This document shows, in pieces, positions 17,409 to 26,100 of a stretch of 55,699 nucleotides of DNA (position 1 is its first letter; the number at the start of each line of letters is the position of its first letter). Source of the DNA: Marivirga sp. (GTDB taxonomy: Bacteria; Bacteroidota; Bacteroidia; Cytophagales; Cyclobacteriaceae); NCBI RefSeq assembly GCF_024636815.1, contig NZ_JAGXGF010000076.1:1-55699 (forward strand), written 5' to 3'. A model generated the notes under the pieces. That model searched no databases, had not been told where the DNA came from, and worked only from the letters and a program-made list of their open reading frames with translations. A program made the position numbers and the translations under genes.

Positions 17409-18872
17409 ATGAAAAAGTTGACGAATCTCAGTTTATTAATTTTATTAATGTTAAATCTGTCTTGTGAAAATTATGAGGATGGCTATGGACCTGATTACAC
17501 ATCAGATTCATACTACACTCAAGGAGATCAATACATTGATAATGGTGAAAATCCTTTTATAAGCACTTCAGAACAGAATATATCAACCTTCTCTATTGAT
17601 GCAGATGGTGGATCTTATGCTAATTCAAGAAGATTCATTATGCAACAATCAATGCTTCCACCAAATGGAGCAGTTAGGATAGAGGAATTCATTAATTATT
17701 TTGATCTGAATTATCCTCAGCCTACTGATGGCGCACCTATTGCGGCTAATGGTGAAGTTGCTAAATGTCCATGGAAAGCAGATCATAAATTGATTAGGAT
17801 CGGAATTCAGGGAAAAGATATACCTGAAAGTCAGCTCCCTCCTTCTAATTATGTATTTCTAATAGATGTTTCGGGTTCTATGAGAGGTGATGATAAATTA
17901 AGTTTATTGAAACAAGGATTTAATTTGTTGGTAGATGAGTTAACTAGTCAAGATCAAATTGCCATCGTGACTTACGCTGGCCAAGCTGGCTTACTATTAG
18001 AATCGACATCTGGCGATCAAAAAGGAAGAATTAAGAATGCGATTAATAGTTTAGGATCTGGTGGTTCAACAGCAGGAGCTGACGGAATAATTACAGCCTA
18101 TAATATTGCACTAGATCACTACATAGAAGGCGGTAATAATAGAATCATTTTAGGAACAGATGGGGATTTTAATGTTGGTATTTCTGATCGAGAACAACTT
18201 ATTAGCTTAGTAGATGAAAAAAGAGATAACGGAATATTTTTAACTACTCTTGGAGTTGGTCGTGGTAATTTAAATGAAGGTACATTAGAACAAATAGCTA
18301 ATAAGGGCAACGGAACTTATGAATATATCGATAAAGTAGAGCAATTAAAGAAAGTATTTCTGTATGAAAAAAATAAATTTTATACCGTTGCTAAAGATGT
18401 AAAAGTTCAGGTAGATTTTAACCCTGAAATTGTAGAGGCCTTCCGATTAATCGGTTATGAAAACAGAATATTGAATGAAGAAGATTTTGAGGATGATGAA
18501 GAAGATGCAGGAGAATTAGGAGCTGGGCAAAGCATCACAGCTATCTATGAAATTATACCTAATCCTGCTGTTGGGTTTGAAACGGGCAGAACCTTCTCCA
18601 TTGATATGCGCTACAAATTGCCTGATAATACCAGCAGTGTTCCTTTTGAGCTCGACATAGTAGATGAAGATAAAAATTTTGCCGAATCTTCTGATTATAT
18701 GAAATTCACAGCTGCTGTGGCAGCCTTTGGCATGCAGTTGATTGACTCTCAATTCAAAGGAATAGCTACTTATAAAGATATTAATGATTGGCTATATGAT
18801 ACCAATTTAGAAGACCCCTATGGATATAAGGAAGAGCTAAAATCCTTGGTGAATAAATCGCAACAATTATAA
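17409..18872 (+). CDS. VWA domain lipoprotein (YfbK / DUF3520 family)
   Basis: A 487-residue lipoprotein with lipobox Cys19 (LNLSC). After a short acidic linker comes the family N-terminal domain (about 55-140, FSIDADGGSYANSRRFI), then a von Willebrand A domain (about 145-320) with an intact metal-ion site DVSGSM (Asp153, Ser155, Ser157), and a C-terminal DUF3520 domain (about 325-480) that ends in the usual FGMQLIDS and GYKEEL motifs. This is the standard YfbK layout. Such proteins are thought to act in envelope protein interactions, but the partner is unknown. The gene is monocistronic with a strong terminator. Confidence 0.92.
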   Translation: MKKLTNLSLLILLMLNLSCENYEDGYGPDYTSDSYYTQGDQYIDNGENPFISTSEQNISTFSIDADGGSYANSRRFIMQQSMLPPNGAVRIEEFINYFDLNYPQPTDGAPIAANGEVAKCPWKADHKLIRIGIQGKDIPESQLPPSNYVFLIDVSGSMRGDDKLSLLKQGFNLLVDELTSQDQIAIVTYAGQAGLLLESTSGDQKGRIKNAINSLGSGGSTAGADGIITAYNIALDHYIEGGNNRIILGTDGDFNVGISDREQLISLVDEKRDNGIFLTTLGVGRGNLNEGTLEQIANKGNGTYEYIDKVEQLKKVFLYEKNKFYTVAKDVKVQVDFNPEIVEAFRLIGYENRILNEEDFEDDEEDAGELGAGQSITAIYEIIPNPAVGFETGRTFSIDMRYKLPDNTSSVPFELDIVDEDKNFAESSDYMKFTAAVAAFGMQLIDSQFKGIATYKDINDWLYDTNLEDPYGYKEELKSLVNKSQQL

Positions 18873-18880
18873 AATTGAGA

Positions 18881-18938
18881 GGCTGTCTTAATCTTTGTGA
18901 ACGCTAATGCAACAAAGAAATCTCTGAGGCAGCCTTTT
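18881..18938 (+). terminator. Terminator of the VWA gene
   Basis: A two-part stem: GGCTGTCTTA (18881-18890) with TGAGGCAGCC (18925-18934, two G-T pairs) and an inner TCTTTGT (18892-18898) with ACAAAGA (18912-18918). It is followed by TTTTCCTTTT and ends just before the convergent gene at 18943. Confidence 0.75.
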
Positions 18939-18942
18939 CCTT

Positions 18943-19512
18943 TTAGGGTACCAAATAACTTTTGGTATCCTTTTCAAAATCAAATAATGCTCTAATATGA
19001 CCATCTCCATTCAATTGGAGAATTTCAGCTTGCGAAACTTTTAAAGCTAGCATAGCAAAATTTTCATCATCATACACATTCTTCATTTGATGGGCATCTT
19101 CCAAAGAATCAACCTCTTTCCCTGGCTGCTTTTCGTTATTGTAAGATTCTTTTCCGCCCTGAAGTGAATTCCAATGTTCAGCGGTTAGCTCGTCCTGATG
19201 ATGGATGCTAATCTTTCCCTTCAATTTTATCTGACATTTTTTTTGCTTATCATAGGCTAAAACAGAAACAATGGGATTTTCTTTTATCTCATTTATTTTG
19301 TTTGATCTCAAATCTGTGTAAAAAAATAATTCTTTAGTTTCAGTTTTAAATTTTCTCAATACTACATATCTGGAATTTGGAAATCCTTCTGATATGGTAT
19401 TTAATATTATAAACCGAAAAGCAGATTTACTATCATTCCCTGCTCTGTTTAGAGCATTAAGCATCGAAATTTTTATATTATCTAAGCTATCTGTTGATTC
19501 AATTAAACTCAT
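18943..19512 (-). CDS. Pyridoxamine 5'-phosphate oxidase-family FMN-binding protein
   Basis: A 189-residue split-barrel flavoprotein. SRYVVLRKFKTETKELFFYTD followed by RSNKINEIKENP is the FMN-binding region of the pyridoxamine phosphate oxidase-like superfamily, close to the Alr4036 type. True PdxH activity is not assured. I place the start at the ATG at 19512-19510, which overlaps the stop of the upstream gene as ATGA and begins MSLIESTDSLDNIK; an in-frame start 11 codons earlier would overlap that gene by 37 bases. Translation is thus probably coupled to the upstream gene, which itself seems damaged at its 5' end. Confidence 0.83.
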   Translation of the reverse strand: MSLIESTDSLDNIKISMLNALNRAGNDSKSAFRFIILNTISEGFPNSRYVVLRKFKTETKELFFYTDLRSNKINEIKENPIVSVLAYDKQKKCQIKLKGKISIHHQDELTAEHWNSLQGGKESYNNEKQPGKEVDSLEDAHQMKNVYDDENFAMLALKVSQAEILQLNGDGHIRALFDFEKDTKSYLVP

Positions 19513-19901
19513 GAATTTCTCTTTTTGATATTTTTGTTCATCCATTTACCAAATCGATTCCAAAAAATATTTTGTCCCCAATTCCAGATTTTATAAAAAG
19601 ACGGAGCAACATAAGAACTCAACTGCATTTTTAAAATACGTTTGTCTCCCCTATCTTCTGTCCAAAACTCTAAACGGAATGGTCGTACTAATCTAAATGA
19701 AAAAACATAGCTACCATAATAATATTGCAAATCGCGGTAATGAGGAGTAAGCTCTCCTATTTCACCAGCCAATGATAACATTGGACCATGATGTGTATTC
19801 AGAACACCTTTATCAAAATCGTGTTTTTGATTTTCGTTTCGCAAAAACTCAACTCTAAATGGCCAGGTTTGATTGTCAATAAACGTTTTTGGATCATTCA
19901 A
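19509..19901 (-). CDS. Conserved-looking protein, 5' end disrupted or TTG start
   Basis: The body of about 130 residues (LNDPKTFIDNQTWPFRVEFL through YYYGSYVFSFRLVRPFRL to a basic tail) looks like a real cytoplasmic protein, perhaps of an SRPBCC-like lipid-binding fold; the family is not recognised. The only near-standard start in the open frame is TTG at 19901, which falls inside a motif that appears to continue upstream (QIWDWLNDP). Reading back in the same frame gives 30 more sensible residues, then a TAG at 19994-19992, then Glu-Thr-Thr preceded by an ATG at 20006. So the gene may be a recent nonsense mutant starting at 20006. Its stop overlaps the next gene's start as ATGA. Confidence 0.6.
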   Translation of the reverse strand: MNDPKTFIDNQTWPFRVEFLRNENQKHDFDKGVLNTHHGPMLSLAGEIGELTPHYRDLQYYYGSYVFSFRLVRPFRLEFWTEDRGDKRILKMQLSSYVAPSFYKIWNWGQNIFWNRFGKWMNKNIKKRNS

Positions 19902-20006
19902 CCAATCCCATATTTGAGATTCCTCATAAGGAGATTCATAATCTTTAGTGAAGATATGAGTTTTAAAATTTGGGGGTTTAATTTGAAGTGACTAAGTAGT
20001 TTCCAT
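19902..20006 (-). other. Apparent 5' extension of the preceding gene, broken by an amber codon
   Basis: In frame with the gene at 19509-19901. From the ATG at 20006-20004 the codons read Met-Glu-Thr-Thr-stop (TAG, 19994-19992) and then SLQIKPPNFKTHIFTKDYES before joining the body. The coding-like quality of the stretch after the stop suggests the gene originally began here. Confidence 0.45.
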
Positions 20007-20072
20007 TTATAAATTTTAGTAGGTAACTACAAGCTTTTTATTTTGTTGAAAAATAAATGGTTCTGAAATAAA

Positions 20073-20112
20073 AAATGGAATTCAGCTGACAATTATCAAC
20101 TGAATTCCATTT
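20073..20112 (-). terminator. Terminator of the giant subtilase gene
   Basis: AAATGGAATTCAG (20073-20085) and CTGAATTCCATTT (20100-20112) form a perfect 13-bp stem. On the minus strand it is followed by a TTTTTATTT run. It lies 13 bp after the stop codon at 20126. Confidence 0.85.
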
Positions 20113-20125
20113 ACAAATTATTTAA

Positions 20126-23100
20126 TTATTGTTTGATAAATCTTGCTTGATGTAAATCATTTCCATCTTTAATAATCAATTGATACACTCCTGCAGCCAG
20201 ATTATTGGTGTTAATATTTACCTGTCCTCCATTATTATTAAAATCAATTTCAACTCTTCTACCAGTCAAATCAATTAAATATAAATTATGGGTTTTATTT
20301 TGAAAATCGTAATTAACAACCAATTCGTCTCTTACAGGATTTGGATATAGAGATAAATTATTTTTCATTATCTGATTTCCTAAAACTTCATCCTCTACTT
20401 CAATTACTTCTATTGTAATAATACCTTCATCAGTTAATAATCCATCCGATACTTCTACTATAATTACAATTGAATTATGAGTTTCAAAATTAATTAAGGA
20501 TGAGTCTAAAACACTTAATACTCCATTTTCACTTAGACTAAAAGCACCCTCAATCTGGGCATTAACAATTACAAAAGATAAAGAATCATTATCTGAGTCA
20601 TTGGCTACAAGTTCTCCAATTTCAAAGCCTATAACTGTATTCTCTTCAACTTCAAATGTTTGATTATTAATGGTCGGTCCAGTGTTTTCATTTACATCAA
20701 GAATTGTAATGACTATAACTGCTGAATCCGTAAACTCTCCGTCAGAAACATTCACTCCAATTTCAAAGGAAGTAATACTTTCATAATCAAATATAGATGA
20801 ATCAGCCACTGTTAGCATACCCGATGTGCTTATAGCAACCGCCCCTTCTATATTTGAATAATTTAAGCTATAACTCAAACTATCGTTCTCCACATCATTT
20901 GCAATAATGCTCCCAATTTCAGTTCCTATTGGACTATTTTCATTGATTTCAAATTCTTGATCATTAATAGTTGGTGATGTATTCTCAACTACATCAAGTA
21001 TGGTGATAGTTATGACGGCAGAATCAATAAACTCTCCATCTGAAACATTCACTCCAATTTCAAAGGAAGAAGTGCTTTCATAATCAAATATAGAAGAATC
21101 TGATACTGTCAGTATTCCTGTTGTACTCAATGCAACTGCACCTTCTATATTTGAATAATTTAAACTATAACTCAAATTATCGTTCTGCGGATCGTTTGCT
21201 ACAATGCTCCCAATTTCAGTTCCTAGCGGGCTGTTTTCATTGATTTCAAATCCTTGACCAGTTATATTAGGAGCTGTATTTTCTAACACATCGTTGATTA
21301 TGATGGTAACTTCAGCAGAATCCGTATACTCTCCATCGAATACGGTTACATAAAAGTCCAATAACATATTACTTTCATAATCGAAAAAGGCTGAATCAGC
21401 AATTGTAAGAATGCCTGAGGTGTTTAATGCTATTGCATCCCCATATTCTGATGAGGTCATACTAAAAATTAAACCATCTTGATTTGGATCAAAGGCTACT
21501 AATTGTCCGATGAGACTTCCATTAGGACTATTTTCATCTATTCTAAATGTTTGATCATTTATTACAGGGGCTTCATTTATGATAACTTCTTCAATGATGA
21601 CACTTACTACTGCAGTATCCTGCAAATCACCATCACTAACCTCTATGCTTAAATCGATTACATTATGGAGATCAAAATCTACCAATGTAGAATCATCAAC
21701 ACTTAAAATACCAGAGGTCGATAACCTAAAGGCACCAGCTGCAGAACTATTTAAAACTCTATAGCTTAAAGAATCTTCATTAATATCACTTGCCTGAATT
21801 TGACCTACAATCTCATTTGAAAAAGGGTTTTCCGCTATTCTGAATATTTGGTCAGCAATAATAGGTGCTTCATTGATCACTTCCTCTATTACATTTAGTG
21901 ATACTGGCAAATCAATCTGTGGTTGAGTAGGATCATTATGATTTACCGTTATTTGAGCATTATAATTACCAATTTCCAAATGATTAGCATTATAGTTAAC
22001 CGCTATTTCCATTTGTTGACCTGCAGGAACAGTTCCTTCAGATGGCTCCATAGTTAACCAACTCGCTTTGGTATCAATTAAATCTAAATAAGCTTCCATT
22101 ACATTTGTCATGACGGTATTATCATAATATTTACCACTAGTTCCTGCAAACAATAAATGATGGAGATTATTGATATCCGTTAAATTATTTAATCTGTGAA
22201 AGTCATTATTAGTATCAGTACTAAATTCATGATTTACAAGACCATTATCTTCAACTATAATCAAATGATTTACAGAAGGATCATAAGCATTATATACTCT
22301 TTTAACAAAACCTACATAGTTTTTGCCATTTTTAGTCATTTCAATTACTGCTCCATCTACTGAACCGGAACCATCTGCTCCTAAGTTACCATTTATACTA
22401 AAACTATTTACTGCTGATACATCTGCTGAAAATATAAATAGCCCATCATACTTAGCAGTGAAATAATTATTGTTATCCAAATAAATACTACTGTCAATCA
22501 GGTTGTTTGAATAATATATATCGCCTCCAAAATCAGTACTTAAGCGGTTTCCTCCGTCATACATATCTCCACCTCCGTCAGAAATATTGGTCCCCGTAAA
22601 CCCATTAGAAAATAAATAATTATCAGGTATTAAATTAGTTAAATTATTATGAGCAGTATCCAATCTTGTTAGCAGATCAGCAAGATTAATATCTTGAGAA
22701 TAAAGGCTTTTCACTTTTGAATCTCTTGGCTGCTGGTAAATATCATGCTCGCTAAAAGCTTCTTCAGTCTTTTTCGTGTTTTGGTTCACCTCTTCTCCCC
22801 TAAATACTTCTGAATTTATAGCAGCAGAAGTAGTACTCACACTGAATTGAGATAATTCAAAATTTAAATCTGATCCTCCTGTCGTATTATCTATATTGAT
22901 AGTCTGTGTACTTACATTATTTTGCTCTAATGTTTCAGAGAGACTATCCTCTAGTATATTAATCACTGGAGGCAAACTAGCGGTAGAAAATAATTCAATG
23001 GAAGTAGGACTATTCACTACATCATTACTAGTGAAAATTAATTGGTTGAGATTATTACCTTCTGTAGTCGGTAAATATTCAATTGTTAGTGAAATGCTTT

Positions 23101-26100
23101 CATTTGGACTTAATTCAAATGAAGAAACATCCACGGAAAAATCATTATTATCGAAGCTAACATCAGATACGGTAAGTAAATCTGTTCCTACGTTTTCAAC
23201 TAAAATTGATTTTGAATTTGATTGCCCTACAAAGATTGGATCAAATACTAAGCTATCCGAATGGGCAAACAAAGTAGGTTCACCAGTTACTTCTAAATTT
23301 ACGGGTACTTTTACGACTTCATTTTCTGGATCATTATTGGATATTATAACTTCTGTAAGGTAATTACCACCATTTAATTCAGAAGCATCTATTGTTAATT
23401 CCACAATCTCAGATTCTCCAGCATTTACTTGACCGTTTATTTTATTTGCACTTAGCCATTGAGCTCCTAAATCTGTTTCAAATAATCCAAAGCCAAGGCC
23501 ATTTTCTCCTTGTACAAAATAAATTCCATTCTTAGCACCTTTATTACTAAAAATCATACCACCATCGCTGATAATAAATAATGGAATTGAACTTACATTC
23601 CATTGCGCGCTATCAATATTGTATTCGTACCAATTGTTTCCACCATAACTTCCATAGGTATAATATTTACCATTATAAGGATCCATTGCGGATGCTAATA
23701 CTGCTCCTCCCGGAATATTAGCTAATAACTCCCATGCATTATTTAAAATATTGTATCGTGCAAAATTAGTACTACCATCTCCCGTATGACTATATAAATA
23801 ACCATCGTAATATTCAAGTCCACCCCAAGAGGTAAAATAGACACCTGGTGATGCCATTTCCACAAAATCAGATGCATTTGGATCAAATCTGTATAAGGAA
23901 GAGTTATTAACTAAATATAAATAATCACCATCAGAAGCTATATTACCTGTTGATAGTGGTGAGGTGATTGTACTCCAGCTATCGGTTGAAATATCATAAA
24001 CTGCGAGTTGAGAATTCTGTGTAAAAGAATGGTAAATTTTCCCGTTTAACTCAACTGCTCCTCCGTTATTTCCACTACTTACTGGACTTGAAGTAAGACT
24101 CGACCATACTTCATTTTCAATAGAATATTGGTAAAAATTATTTCCATTATTTTCAAAAGCATAAATAATAGTTCGATCTGAATTGATAGATACTGCGGTT
24201 AAAGCAACAGGTGAATTATTTAACGCAGTAAACTCACCAGCTACCAACGGCATATTATCTACCACTCTATTAGAAGTCGTTTCATTGTTATTATTTACGC
24301 CTTCATTTAAATTTTGATTGAAGTCTACATAATTATTAGGTTGTGCATTAATATTAATGACATCGATTTGCCAATTTAAAATGCTACCTCCTAAACTATT
24401 ATCAATCACTAAATTTTCTATTGTGCTATCTCCACTATTCAATGCTATACTTAGACTATCCGGATCAACATTAATTTGAGGTGGTATTAACCCTTCACCT
24501 AAAAGTTTTACTATACTAGTGAGGCTGCTTGAATCATTACTTGAAATTTCCAAATCAATATTATTTACCCCTTCCACTGTAGGTGAATAGGTAATACCTA
24601 ATTCAATTGATTGACCAGGAGCCAAATTAAAATTAGTACTATCTATGGCATAATCAGAACTACTGCTATTAATTGAATTAATCTCTAACAGATCGGATCC
24701 TGAATTATTTATTATCAATGATTTCTTAATTGATTGTCCCAAAAAGATATTTCCAAAAGATAAGGTGTCTTTACTGATACTTATTTCAGGAATACCTGTT
24801 ACATCCATTGTAATTGGAATCTTTTTAGTAGTCGTAACAGGATCATTACTGTTTATAGTTATTTCAGCATTATAAATCCCTCCTAATAGTCCTGTTGAAT
24901 TAAAGTTTAGAGCGATATCTTTAGAGCTACCCATTGGTATAGTATCATTTAAAACATCAACTTTAAGCCAATCAAATCCTGATGTTTCTAAAGAATAGCT
25001 TAAAATTTGGCCTAATATTGGAGAAGAATTAAAACCTCCATAACTATATAAAAATTCCACAGTCATACCAGTAGCGATTACCTTACCCGAACCAAATTGA
25101 TATTCTACAAGTGTAGCTACATCGCTGATTTCTGTTCTAATAATTTCATCTGCATTGCCAGGAAGATTAATTAAATAATTATGATTAGCTGAACTCCCCT
25201 CTAAAAGCTGAGGTAAGCTTGTAACAATTGGATGTAGACTGTCTATTACAATATTGAAATTTTCACTATTGCCATTAATGGCACCAACCCCTCCTACAAG
25301 TTGTACGTCCTCTCCCTGAGTTGCAACTTGATACTGAATTACTCCACCGTTATTAACAAATCCTTCTAACTTAGCAACTTGAGTTGTTAAGTCATCATAA
25401 TACTGCGTAGTTTGGTCACCAGTCGTAATGATAAGATCAATATTACTTAAATCATAATTGCCCAAATCTGATGATAATATTCCGATGGCTGTTATATTAG
25501 TTTGCGAATAAATGAAGTCAACCATATCAACTCCCCACGCCAATTTATTTTGAATCACTAAAATGTTTTTTTCTACGGAAGCAACATTTTTATTATGTTT
25601 AATTGGAATACTTTCTCTATTATCATGTGAATTAGCATAATCATAACTCGAGAAATTCATGCCGTTTATTTCACTAATCCCATAAATTTTATCCAACCCA
25701 ACATACAAACTACTACCTCCTGCTGTATTGTCTATTGTTATGTATTGAACAGTGCTATCATTAGTCATTAAATTTACCTCAACACTATCGGGTGAAACTG
25801 ACATAACTGGTGGTTCAACACCATATCCCATTAAATTTACAGTCAAAATAGGCGTTATAGAATCATTTGAAAAAATCTTTAGTGTATCCTTTAATGCTCC
25901 AATAGTTTTGGGTAAAAAACTGACTTCTAATTCGTAATCTGAACCTGCTGCTAATGCCAAAGAAGTGGAATCAATTTTAAAATTCTCAGAATTTAAAGTG
26001 ATATCAGAAATTAGTAGAGTATCCGTTCCAATACTTCTGATTTGCACCGTCTTCTTCAAAGTGTCAGTTATAAATAAAGAATCATAATTTAATTCCATGG

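Noticed and set aside
20390-21874. Regular repeats that might suggest a CRISPR array
   Set aside because: The unit is 297 bp, fully coding and codes for cadherin-like domains; there are no short direct repeats with unique spacers anywhere in the window.
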